From Sulfuricurvum sp. (lineage in GTDB: Bacteria; Campylobacterota; Campylobacteria; Campylobacterales; Sulfurimonadaceae), in contig JAUXSZ010000053.1 in NCBI GenBank assembly GCA_030679635.1, positions 1-17,270 on the forward strand: 17,270 nt of DNA, read 5' to 3'. Position numbers and translations under genes: made by a program. This document shows, piece after piece, positions 1-7,006 of this stretch. The stretch's first letter is position 1. The number at the start of each line of letters is the position of its first letter. Under the pieces are notes generated by a model that worked only from the letters and a program-made list of their open reading frames with translations, had not been told where the DNA came from and did no database searches.

Positions 1-1021
1 GAGCCTCCAGGCGCAAAGCATTCGATCCGATGGCATAAACAGTTACGTCATACTTTTTAAGAGGGACAAAGAGCTCCTCCAGCTCTACCCCCTTATCATC
101 CCCTCCGAGGATGAGGTGTATCGGGGCGTCGGCATAGGTTCGCAATGCGGCGAGGGTGGCATCGATATTGGTGGCTTTGGAGTCGTTGATCCAGAGGCGG
201 TCTTTGGCATCACGAAACTCCTCTTGGCGGTGAGGGTCGAGGATAAAAGCATTGATCTTGTCATAATCACAGCGATCATAGAGGATTTTATCCATCCCCA
301 TGGCGATCATCGCGTCCATTAAAAATGCCCCTTTGAATTTTATCCGGCTTGCGTCAAATCCAAAAGTTCGGGCCAAATCTTTTTCGTTTTCATAAACGAT
401 TTTAAAACCCTTTGTCGGGGCGGATTCAAACATCTTAGGCAAAAGGATTGCTTCCCCTTCCCTCATCATGGAGAGAGGTTTGAGTTTGGCGTCAAAATAG
501 GCCTGCATGCTCCCGTGCCAGCTGACATGATCGGGAGTGACAGGGAGGAGGGCGTAGATATCGGGTTTGGCGATGTTCGTGTAGTGCATGCTAAACGAAC
601 TCGTCTCCAAAATCCAGATAGGGGCATCAGGAGACATAGCGGCAAGCGGGGTACCGATATTTCCTCCGCTGATGGCCCCTTTGTCTTTAAGAAGGTGCTC
701 TACCATTTGTGTCGTCGTTGTTTTACCGTTGGTTCCGCTGATCCAGATGGAAAAAGGGATCGTGGAAGCAAAAAAATCGTATTCACTGGTCAAATGGGTC
801 GCTTTTTGGATGAGGGAGTGCTGGGGCGGAAAACCGGGAGAGGGGATCTCATGGGTATAAATCCTACTGTCGAATTCCCCAATCGGTTTGATCTGATTTC
901 CCTCTTCATCGGTAAAAGGTTTGGTTACTTTGTCGTCAAAAAAGGTGCAGGGGCCGAAAACTTTGGCGATAGCGCGGGTTGTTTTTCCATACCCGAAACA
1001 GGCGATATTGAGCCGATCCAT
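1..1021 (-). CDS. murD: UDP-N-acetylmuramoylalanine--D-glutamate ligase MurD (partial, C-terminus off the left edge)
   Basis: Cytoplasmic Mur ligase that adds D-glutamate to UDP-MurNAc-L-Ala using ATP, in peptidoglycan precursor synthesis. I translated the open minus frame by hand: 340 codons run from the ATG at 1021-1019 to the window edge with no stop. The ATP-binding loop SGTNGKTTT lies at residues 95-103, ETSSF at 139-143, DPHR at 262-265, the C-terminal-domain motif NDSKATN at 279-285, and LGGDDKG at 305-311. Its start overlaps the mraY stop by one base (TAATG), so translation is probably coupled. Oddity: where many MurD proteins carry an HN(x)2N motif, this one reads GAFLMDAMIA (231-240). 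Family assignment is firm. About 60-100 C-terminal residues should lie outside the window. Confidence 0.95.
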   Translation of the reverse strand, partial: MDRLNIACFGYGKTTRAIAKVFGPCTFFDDKVTKPFTDEEGNQIKPIGEFDSRIYTHEIPSPGFPPQHSLIQKATHLTSEYDFFASTIPFSIWISGTNGKTTTTQMVEHLLKDKGAISGGNIGTPLAAMSPDAPIWILETSSFSMHYTNIAKPDIYALLPVTPDHVSWHGSMQAYFDAKLKPLSMMREGEAILLPKMFESAPTKGFKIVYENEKDLARTFGFDASRIKFKGAFLMDAMIAMGMDKILYDRCDYDKINAFILDPHRQEEFRDAKDRLWINDSKATNIDATLAALRTYADAPIHLILGGDDKGVELEELFVPLKKYDVTVYAIGSNALRLEA

Positions 1022-2079
1022 TATCGGATCTTCAACGTGATGATAGCGAGAATGTTCGACAACAGCGCAATGATCCAGAAACGGACGATAATTTTGTTCT
1101 CAGCCCACTGTTTCAACTCAAAATGGTGATGAATCGGCGCCATCAAAAAGACCCGTTTTTTGCGGAGTTTGAAACTTCCCACTTGTACGATAACGGAAAT
1201 GGTTTCAATAACGAAAATAAGGCCGATGAGGATCAGAAGAATTTCGCTTTTGCTGATAATGGCCATATACGCGATGAAAGCGCCGATGCTCAAGGATCCG
1301 CTGTCTCCCATAAATACTTGCGCCGGATGGCAGTTGAACCACAAAAACCCCAGCAGCGAACCGATTAGGGCCAGGGCAATAATGACCACTTCCCCCGCAG
1401 GAATTTTAGGCATAAGGAGATAGTGGGCCAGTGCCGCATTTCCGACAATATAGACAATAATACTGAGGGAAAGAAGGGCGAAAATGGAGGGGACCGTTGC
1501 CAATCCGTCCAATCCGTCGGTCAAGTTGACAGCATTAGAGGTCGCAATAATGACCAAAACCCAAAAGGCGATGCTGAAATTTCCCATGTCAAAAAGGCTT
1601 GTTTTCACAAACGGGAGGTAAAACCCGGTTTCCAGTTTTGCTACCGTGATTAAAAAAACGCCGATACCAAGACCGAAAAACAGTTGCAAAAACATTTTTG
1701 AGCGGGGACTTAGACCGGCCAGATTATGGCCTCCGCGAATTTTACCCCAGTCGTCAGTAAATCCTATATAGGCATAAAACAACAGCGTTAGAAGCCCCCC
1801 TATCACGTAGGGATTGGCAATATTAACGGTCAGTAATGAGGCGATGATCGTTGAAAAGATAAAGACGATTCCCCCCATGGTCGGAGTTTTGGCTTTCCCT
1901 TGATGGGCGCTTACGTATTCATTGATCGGCTGAACGCGAGCGGATCGCTGGGCCCAAGAAATGAAGCGGGGCATGAGGAAAAGAGTTAGGAAAAGACCGA
2001 TGAAAAATGCCACACCTGCACGCAGCGTAATGTATTGAAACAGGTTGAAGCCGAACGTTTGATATAACCAATGTAACAT
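1021..2079 (-). CDS. mraY: Phospho-N-acetylmuramoyl-pentapeptide transferase MraY
   Basis: Integral membrane enzyme that moves phospho-MurNAc-pentapeptide from UDP to undecaprenyl phosphate, giving lipid I on the inner face of the membrane. The 352-aa product is about the usual family length and strongly hydrophobic, with many membrane segments. Diagnostic motifs are KTPTMGG (64-70), the DDWGK pair at 109-113, NLTDGLDGLA (185-194) with D188 and D191, FMGDSGS (256-262) with D259, and the MAPIHHHFE signature (313-321) with its three histidines. The ATG at 2079 has GAG about 8 nt upstream. It is the first gene of a mraY-murD unit and is divergent from gpmI, so its promoter should lie in the short spacer 2080-2170. 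Confidence 0.98.
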   Translation of the reverse strand: MLHWLYQTFGFNLFQYITLRAGVAFFIGLFLTLFLMPRFISWAQRSARVQPINEYVSAHQGKAKTPTMGGIVFIFSTIIASLLTVNIANPYVIGGLLTLLFYAYIGFTDDWGKIRGGHNLAGLSPRSKMFLQLFFGLGIGVFLITVAKLETGFYLPFVKTSLFDMGNFSIAFWVLVIIATSNAVNLTDGLDGLATVPSIFALLSLSIIVYIVGNAALAHYLLMPKIPAGEVVIIALALIGSLLGFLWFNCHPAQVFMGDSGSLSIGAFIAYMAIISKSEILLILIGLIFVIETISVIVQVGSFKLRKKRVFLMAPIHHHFELKQWAENKIIVRFWIIALLSNILAIITLKIR

Positions 2080-2125
2080 TTATAGGACTCTTTGTGTTCG
2101 GAATGTAAAGCAATGCAAAAGTGAT

Positions 2126-2131
2126 ATTCTA
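2126..2131 (-). promoter_or_regulatory. Candidate -10 box for mraY-murD
   Basis: On the minus strand this reads TAGAAT, about 47 nt before the mraY ATG. mraY is the first gene of its unit, so a promoter is needed in this spacer. No -35 is evident. The box overlaps the spacer used by the divergent gpmI promoter, so the two promoters would sit almost back to back. The assignment is weak because the spacer is AT-rich throughout. Confidence 0.3.
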
Positions 2132-2132
2132 A

Positions 2133-2138
2133 TATAAT
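2133..2138 (+). promoter_or_regulatory. -10 box of the gpmI-fabG promoter
   Basis: Perfect TATAAT box, 33 nt upstream of the chosen gpmI start, giving a predicted leader of about 25 nt. There is no convincing -35 hexamer. This is usual in Campylobacterota, where sigma-70 promoters rely on the -10 and AT-rich upstream DNA. Confidence 0.65.
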
Positions 2139-2170
2139 CGGCAAAAAGTTTGATTAATCAAGGAGAAATC

Positions 2171-3646
2171 TTGAGAAAAAAAACGGTTTTAGTCATTACT
2201 GATGGGATCGGATACTCACCCAAACGGGATTTTAATGCATTTACCGCCGCCCAAAAACCAACATACGATTGGCTGTTTCGAGAAGTGCCCCATTCGTTAA
2301 TCGATACCTCTGGCCTGAGTGTCGGATTACCTGAGGGACAAATGGGCAATTCTGAAGTGGGACATATGAGCATCGGAAGCGGTCGGGTATTGTACCAAGA
2401 CCTCGTAAAGATTTCATTGGCACTTGAAGATGGCAGTTTTGCCCGTAATGAGCCCTTTTGTGCTTTGCTTAAATCTTCAAATCGACTCCATTTAATTTCC
2501 CTTATGAGCGATGGCGGTGTCCATTCTCATATCGATCATTTGATAGGTGTTGCTGAAATTGCGGCAGAAGCGGGCCGTGAAGTATGGCTGCATCTGATCA
2601 CCGATGGACGCGATGTCGCTCCAACATCGGCGCTCCTCTTTTTGCAAACGCTCATGGCTCATGGAAATGAAAATATTAAAATCGCCTCTTTGGGGGGCCG
2701 TTTTTATGCGATGGATCGTGATAATCGTTGGGAGCGTGTTCAAAAAGGGGTGGATGCCATCGCATTGGCTCACCCAAAAAGCGAACAAAGTGTTTCCGAT
2801 TATATTGAAAATGCGTACGCACAAGGGGAAACGGATGAATTCATCACCCCGTGCGCATTTGACGGATACGAGGGATTCAAAGAGGGAGATGCGGTTCTAA
2901 CGCTCAATTTCAGAAGCGACCGAATGCGACAGCTCGCATCCGCACTTGGTGATCCCGCATTCAAGGGTTTTGAGCGCACGTACATCCCGATTCATCTTTC
3001 CACGATGACGCAGTATGACAAAAACCTTCCGCTTCCGGTCTTGTTTCCCAAAGACGCACCTACCAATACGTTGGCGGAGGTCATAGCTGATGCAGGTTTG
3101 CGGCAGCTTCATACCGCAGAGACGGAAAAATATGCCCATGTGACCTTTTTCTTTAACGGCGGTATCGAAGAGCCGTATGAAAATGAGACGCGGGTGTTGA
3201 TTCCAAGCCCGCAGGTCAAAACGTACGACATGCAACCTCAAATGTCTGCTCCCGAAGTGGGGGATGCGGTTATCAAAGCGATGGATGCAGGGTATGATTT
3301 CGTAGTGGTCAATTTTGCCAATGGCGATATGGTGGGGCACACCGGAAACTATGAAGCGGCCATCCGAGGGGTAGAAGCGGTAGATACACAGCTTCAGCGC
3401 ATTGTTGATGCGAGCAAACGTAATGATTATGCAATGGTGATTACGTCCGATCACGGCAACTGCGAAGAGATGTGCGATGATGCCGGAAATATGTCGACGA
3501 ACCATACCGTCGGGAAGGTGTGGTGCTTTGTTATGGCTGAGGGAGTTACGGCAGTGCATCCTGGGGCACTCAACAATATCGCACCTACGGTTCTCAAGCT
3601 CATGGGGATTGAAAAACCCGAGGAGATGGATCAAGCACTTATTTAA
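2171..3646 (+). CDS. gpmI: 2,3-bisphosphoglycerate-independent phosphoglycerate mutase GpmI
   Basis: Interconverts 3- and 2-phosphoglycerate in glycolysis and gluconeogenesis, using a metal-dependent phosphoserine enzyme of the alkaline phosphatase superfamily. Product is 491 aa. Visible residues: D11 in the VITDG start, the phosphorylated serine S61 in GQMGNSEVGH (57-65), RFYAMDRDNRW (177-187), NFRSDR (246-251), the metal ligands D386 and H390 in NGDMVGH, D427 and H428 in SDHGN, and H445. I chose the TTG at 2171 because a strong AAGGAG (2160-2165) lies 5 nt upstream. The alternative in-frame TTG at 2150 would put that ribosome site inside the gene. fabG follows after 14 nt, so the two are probably co-transcribed. 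Confidence 0.97.
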   Translation: MRKKTVLVITDGIGYSPKRDFNAFTAAQKPTYDWLFREVPHSLIDTSGLSVGLPEGQMGNSEVGHMSIGSGRVLYQDLVKISLALEDGSFARNEPFCALLKSSNRLHLISLMSDGGVHSHIDHLIGVAEIAAEAGREVWLHLITDGRDVAPTSALLFLQTLMAHGNENIKIASLGGRFYAMDRDNRWERVQKGVDAIALAHPKSEQSVSDYIENAYAQGETDEFITPCAFDGYEGFKEGDAVLTLNFRSDRMRQLASALGDPAFKGFERTYIPIHLSTMTQYDKNLPLPVLFPKDAPTNTLAEVIADAGLRQLHTAETEKYAHVTFFFNGGIEEPYENETRVLIPSPQVKTYDMQPQMSAPEVGDAVIKAMDAGYDFVVVNFANGDMVGHTGNYEAAIRGVEAVDTQLQRIVDASKRNDYAMVITSDHGNCEEMCDDAGNMSTNHTVGKVWCFVMAEGVTAVHPGALNNIAPTVLKLMGIEKPEEMDQALI

Positions 3647-3660
3647 CTAAAAGGAATCAG

Positions 3661-4404
3661 ATGAAGTTCACAGGTAAAAACGTATTGGTAACGGGCTCAA
3701 GTCGAGGAATCGGTGCGGAAGTCGCACGTGTCTTAGCGGGTTATGGGCTAAAAGTATGGATCAATTACCGCAGCGGCGCGGATGCTGCCGATGCGATCAA
3801 ATCAGAGATTGAGGCTGCAGGTGGGCAAGCTGCCGTCATCGGGTTTGATGTGAGTGATGAAGCGGCATTTGTAGATGCGATCAAAACCATTGTCGATGCG
3901 GACGGTGAATTGTCCTATTTGGTCAATAATGCCGGCATTACGAACGACAAACTGGCACTTCGGATGAAAGTGGAAGAGTTTAACAGTGTGATCAACGCCA
4001 ATCTTACTTCCGCATTTATCGGATGCCGTGAAGCGATGAAAGCGATGCGCAAACAAAAATTTGGAAGTATCGTCAACATGGCGTCCATCGTAGGGGAGAG
4101 CGGAAATGCGGGACAAACCAATTATGCGGCATCCAAAGGGGGAATGATCGCAATGACCAAAAGTTTCGCGATTGAAGCGGCCAGCAGCGGTATTCGTTAC
4201 AACGCCATCACTCCGGGTTTCATCGCGACCGATATGACCGATGAACTCAAGGAGGAGATCAAGGCGGCATTTACCGCAAAAATCCCGATGGGACGTTTTG
4301 GTAATGCCAAAGAAGTGGCGGAAGCGACCGCCTTTTTGCTGAGCGACCATTCCAGTTACATTACGGGAGAGACCCTCAAAGTTAACGGCGGAATGCTGAT
4401 GTAA
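3661..4404 (+). CDS. fabG: 3-oxoacyl-[acyl-carrier-protein] reductase FabG
   Basis: NADPH-dependent short-chain dehydrogenase that reduces 3-ketoacyl-ACP to 3-hydroxyacyl-ACP, the first reduction in each cycle of type II fatty-acid elongation. The 247-aa length is typical. The Rossmann cofactor motif TGSSRGIG is at 11-18, NNAG at 89-92, and the catalytic tetrad N113, S142, Y155, K159 is complete (NYAASKGG at 154-161). The C-terminal TGETLKVNGGMLM is characteristic of FabG. The ATG at 3661 is preceded by AAAGGA. It sits just upstream of acpP and fabF, which supports FabG rather than another short-chain dehydrogenase. Confidence 0.97.
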   Translation: MKFTGKNVLVTGSSRGIGAEVARVLAGYGLKVWINYRSGADAADAIKSEIEAAGGQAAVIGFDVSDEAAFVDAIKTIVDADGELSYLVNNAGITNDKLALRMKVEEFNSVINANLTSAFIGCREAMKAMRKQKFGSIVNMASIVGESGNAGQTNYAASKGGMIAMTKSFAIEAASSGIRYNAITPGFIATDMTDELKEEIKAAFTAKIPMGRFGNAKEVAEATAFLLSDHSSYITGETLKVNGGMLM

Positions 4405-4409
4405 AAAGT

Positions 4410-4436
4410 CTTAAGGGGAAAGTTTTTCCTCTTAAG
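4410..4436 (+). other. 12-bp hairpin in the fabG-acpP spacer
   Basis: Arms 4410-4421 and 4425-4436 pair over 12 bp with one G-U and a 3-nt loop, 5 nt after the fabG stop. A U-tract on the plus strand is missing; the run of T lies on the other side, so this is a poor intrinsic terminator for fabG. The right arm falls where the -35 region of the acpP promoter would be. It may act as an mRNA 3'-end stabiliser, a weak attenuator or a protein-binding palindrome. I cannot tell which. Confidence 0.6.
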
Positions 4437-4443
4437 CTAAATA

Positions 4444-4452
4444 TGTTATAAT
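4444..4452 (+). promoter_or_regulatory. Extended -10 promoter of acpP
   Basis: TGT followed by a perfect TATAAT (4447-4452) forms an extended -10 element. Predicted transcription starts near 4459, leaving a leader of about 27 nt before the acpP ATG. A separate strong promoter makes sense because acyl carrier protein is needed in much larger amounts than the enzymes around it. Confidence 0.7.
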
Positions 4453-4485
4453 TTTACGATTTTACTCATTAAAACAGGAGCTATT

Positions 4486-4716
4486 ATGGCGCTATTGGAA
4501 GATATTAAAGAAGTAGTGGTTGAACAACTAAGTGTTAACCCGGACGAAGTTAAAGCGGATTCTAAATTCGTAGAAGACCTCGGTGCAGACAGCCTTGACG
4601 TTGTTGAATTGGTAATGGCTCTTGAAGAGAAGTTCGATATCGAAATTCCTGATGATGAAGCGGAGAAAATCCAAACAGTTCAAGATGTAATCAATTACAT
4701 CGAAGGTAAAAAGTAG
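4486..4716 (+). CDS. acpP: Acyl carrier protein AcpP
   Basis: Small acidic protein that carries growing acyl chains on a 4'-phosphopantetheine arm during fatty-acid and lipid synthesis in the cytoplasm. The 76-aa product is the usual length. The attachment serine is S36 within the canonical GADSLDVVE motif, followed by the helix LVMALEEKFDIEIPDDEAEKI. CAGGAG (4475-4480) lies 5 nt before the ATG. It has its own extended -10 promoter and is followed by two hairpins before fabF, which suggests its transcript level is set apart from fabG and fabF. Confidence 0.99.
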   Translation: MALLEDIKEVVVEQLSVNPDEVKADSKFVEDLGADSLDVVELVMALEEKFDIEIPDDEAEKIQTVQDVINYIEGKK

Positions 4717-4722
4717 TCATTT

Positions 4723-4747
4723 TATCAAGGCGCGCGTGGCCTTGGTA
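4723..4747 (+). other. Hairpin just after acpP
   Basis: Nine-base-pair stem (4723-4731 with 4739-4747, one G-U) with a 7-nt GC-rich loop, starting 6 nt after the acpP stop. No U-run follows directly, so it is not a classical terminator. A plausible role is protecting the 3' end of a short abundant acpP mRNA. Confidence 0.5.
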
Positions 4748-4768
4748 TTCAGTCACTTTAAATATTGC

Positions 4769-4815
4769 TCTTAGATGTTTTTTCTTTAATGAAGTAAGCG
4801 AAAAAATATCTAAGA
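4769..4815 (+). repeat. 16-bp inverted repeat in the acpP-fabF spacer
   Basis: Arms 4769-4784 and 4800-4815 are complementary over 16 bp with a single G-U pair and a 15-nt loop. The left arm contains six T and the right arm six A. The structure ends 15 nt before the AGGAG of fabF. As RNA it would form a long, mostly A-U hairpin that could partly stop transcription or act as a processing site between acpP and fabF. Confidence 0.7.
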
Positions 4816-4827
4816 TCAGCGATCAGC
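4814..4827 (+). repeat. Tandem 7-bp direct repeat before the fabF ribosome site
   Basis: GATCAGC occurs twice in tandem, immediately ahead of AGGAG (4829-4833). Its first two bases overlap the right arm of the 16-bp inverted repeat. It may be a small duplication or part of a regulatory site. Confidence 0.5.
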
Positions 4828-4837
4828 AGGAGAAGAT

Positions 4838-6061
4838 GTGAGACGAGTAGTAGTAACGGGTATGGGGATGATCAACGCATTGGGTCACGATAAAGAGAGT
4901 TCTTTCAAGGCAATCTGTGAAGGCGAATGTGGAATTGACACCATTACTATTTTTGACGCTTCCAATCACAGCGTTCAAATCGCGGGAGAAGTAAAAGGAT
5001 TTGACCCAGAAACGGTTATGCCTCCAAAAGAGGTCAAAAAAGCAGACCGCTTTATCCATTTTGGACTAAAAGCCGCTCAAGAAGCGATGGCAGATGCGAA
5101 TCTGAATAGTGATATCGATAAAGATCGTTTTGGTATCAGCGCAGCGGCAGGTATCGGCGGATTGGCTGCGATTGAAGCGAGTTCGATTGTATTAGAGACC
5201 AAAGGGCCTCGCCGTATCTCTCCATTTTTCATCCCCTCGGCATTGGTCAATATGCTGGGCGGTTTCGTATCGATCGAACATGGTCTAAAAGGCCCCAATC
5301 TTTCGAGTGTAACGGCCTGTGCCGCAGGTACACACGCGATCAGCGAAGCGGCTAAGACGATTATGGTTGGCGGTGCGGATCAAATGCTTGTCGTTGCTGC
5401 AGAATCAGCAATATGTGGTGTAGGAATCGGTGGTTTTGCATCGATGAAAGCGTTGTCAACACGCAATGATGAACCGAAACAAGCATCACGCCCGTTCGAT
5501 GCAGAGCGTTCAGGATTCGTCATGGGTGAGGGTGCCGCTGCGTTGGTTCTCGAAGAATACGACAGTGCAATTGCCCGCGGTGCTCGTATCTATGCTGAGC
5601 TGATCGGATTTGGTGAGAGCGGAGACGCAAACCATATCACGACACCGGCACCCGGCGGCGAAGGTGCTGCCCGTGCTATGAAAGCCGCGATGAAAATGGC
5701 GGGTAATCCGAAAGTAGATTACATTAACGCACACGGTACCAGTACGAAATACAATGACTGGTATGAGACAATGGCGACCAAAGAGACGTTTGGCGGAGCT
5801 CAGAACTGCCCTCCAATCAGTTCGACCAAAGGGCAGACAGGGCACTGTTTGGGAGCAGCCGGCGGGATTGAAGCGGTTGTCAGCATTATGGCGATGCGTG
5901 ATGGCATTATCCCTCCGACGATTAACTATGAGACACCGGATCCGGATTGTGATTTGGACATTGTTCCTAATGTTGCACGCCGCGCTGAGCTCAATATTGT
6001 TATGAGCAACTCATTTGGATTTGGCGGCACGAACGGCGTCGTTATTTTCAAAAAATTCTAA
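4838..6061 (+). CDS. fabF: 3-oxoacyl-[acyl-carrier-protein] synthase II FabF
   Basis: Condenses malonyl-ACP with acyl-ACP in fatty-acid elongation (KAS II). The 407-aa thiolase-fold protein has the catalytic triad C161 (in SVTACAAGTHA), H299 (NAHGTSTKYND) and H336 (GQTGHCLGAAGG), with K331 in SSTKGQ and the C-terminal NSFGFGGTN gate loop. The GTG start at 4838 is supported by AGGAG 4 nt upstream and by MRRVVVTGMG, the standard FabF N-terminus. The acpP-fabF spacer is 121 nt and holds two hairpins. accA follows 9 nt after the stop. FabF rather than FabB is inferred from length, motifs and the acpP neighbour. Confidence 0.97.
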   Translation: MRRVVVTGMGMINALGHDKESSFKAICEGECGIDTITIFDASNHSVQIAGEVKGFDPETVMPPKEVKKADRFIHFGLKAAQEAMADANLNSDIDKDRFGISAAAGIGGLAAIEASSIVLETKGPRRISPFFIPSALVNMLGGFVSIEHGLKGPNLSSVTACAAGTHAISEAAKTIMVGGADQMLVVAAESAICGVGIGGFASMKALSTRNDEPKQASRPFDAERSGFVMGEGAAALVLEEYDSAIARGARIYAELIGFGESGDANHITTPAPGGEGAARAMKAAMKMAGNPKVDYINAHGTSTKYNDWYETMATKETFGGAQNCPPISSTKGQTGHCLGAAGGIEAVVSIMAMRDGIIPPTINYETPDPDCDLDIVPNVARRAELNIVMSNSFGFGGTNGVVIFKKF

Positions 6062-6070
6062 AGGCTTCCA

Positions 6071-7006
6071 TTGGCTACTTATCTTGATTTTGAACAAAAG
6101 ATTTGCCAAATCCAAGAGGAGATAATTGCTGCAGAGATTCGTTACGATCACCATGCAGTCGATATTCTTAATGCGGATCTTAAAAAAGAGGTTACCAAAA
6201 CCTACGCAAATCTCTCCCCTTATCAGGAATTGCAGTTGGCACGTCACCAAGACCGTCCATACGCACTTGATTACATCAATTTATTGCTTGATAAAAAATA
6301 TGAACTTCACGGTGACCGTCATTTCCGTGACGATCTCGCAATCGTTTGCTATATCGGATATATCGGCGAAGAGCGGGTGATAATTATTGGGGAGCAAAAA
6401 GGGCGCGGTACAAAAAACAAGCTCAAACGTAATTTCGGAATGCCGAATCCAGAAGGGTACAGAAAGGCCCTTCGGGTAGCCAAAATGGCAGAAAAATTTA
6501 AAATCCCTCTTTTGATGCTCATAGATACTCCGGGCGCCTATCCCGGTTTGGGGGCAGAAGAGCGTAATCAGAGCGAAGCGATTGCGAGAAATCTTCTTGA
6601 GCTTTCCAATTTGAATACCATTACGGTTTCTGTCGTCATCGGCGAGGGGGGAAGCGGAGGTGCTTTAGCAATCGGTGTCGCCGATAAGCTTGCCATGATG
6701 CGCTATTCTGTCTTCAGTGTTATCTCGCCGGAAGGGTGCTCCGCCATTTTGTGGAATGATCCTACTAAAGTAGAAGCGGCAACAAAAGCGCTCAAGATTA
6801 CGAGCGCAGACTTAAAATCATTGAATTTGATCGATGATATTATCGATGAACCCCTTATCGGTGCCCACAGAGACAAGATAGGTGCTTCGGAAGCTATTAA
6901 AAGCTACTTTCTGGGACAAATTGAGTCACTTCAGAAGCTCAGCGATTCCGAACGTCTCGATCAACGCTACAACCGTCTTGTCGGTGTCGGACGTTATTCC
7001 GAATAA
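6071..7006 (+). CDS. accA: Acetyl-CoA carboxylase carboxyltransferase subunit alpha AccA
   Basis: With AccD, transfers the carboxyl group from biotin to acetyl-CoA, giving malonyl-CoA, the committed step of fatty-acid synthesis. The 311-aa product matches the usual short AccA. Signatures are LHGDRHFRDD (79-88), EQKGRGTKNK (108-117), FGMPNPEGYRKA (122-133), DTPGAYPGLGAEERNQSEAI (152-171) and the oxyanion loop GEGGSGGALA (191-200). The start is TTG with AAAGG overlapping the fabF stop, so it is probably translated with fabF. Its last 13 bases overlap the convergent exonuclease gene in a palindrome that supplies both stop codons. Confidence 0.97.
   Translation: MATYLDFEQKICQIQEEIIAAEIRYDHHAVDILNADLKKEVTKTYANLSPYQELQLARHQDRPYALDYINLLLDKKYELHGDRHFRDDLAIVCYIGYIGEERVIIIGEQKGRGTKNKLKRNFGMPNPEGYRKALRVAKMAEKFKIPLLMLIDTPGAYPGLGAEERNQSEAIARNLLELSNLNTITVSVVIGEGGSGGALAIGVADKLAMMRYSVFSVISPEGCSAILWNDPTKVEAATKALKITSADLKSLNLIDDIIDEPLIGAHRDKIGASEAIKSYFLGQIESLQKLSDSERLDQRYNRLVGVGRYSE
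6994..7006. repeat. Palindrome carrying the stop codons of two convergent genes
   Basis: TTATTC and GAATAA flank a single C. The right arm ends in the TAA of accA and the left arm supplies the TAA of the exonuclease on the other strand. Because of the symmetry, both proteins end in Tyr-Ser-Glu. No intrinsic terminator is visible between the two genes. Confidence 0.9.

Noticed and set aside
515..1129. Open frame of 204 codons on the plus strand
   Set aside because: It lies opposite murD and the end of mraY, both of which have complete family motifs; its translation shows no recognisable protein features.
2150..2170. TTG at 2150 as the gpmI start
   Set aside because: It would place the strong AAGGAG inside the gene; the TTG at 2171 has ideal spacing and gives the standard N-terminus.
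2897..3634. Open frame of 245 codons opposite gpmI
   Set aside because: His/Cys/Arg-rich, low-complexity-looking translation typical of an antisense shadow; gpmI is certain.
4410..4440. Hairpin after fabG as an intrinsic terminator
   Set aside because: The T-run is on the wrong side for plus-strand transcription; kept only as an unexplained hairpin.
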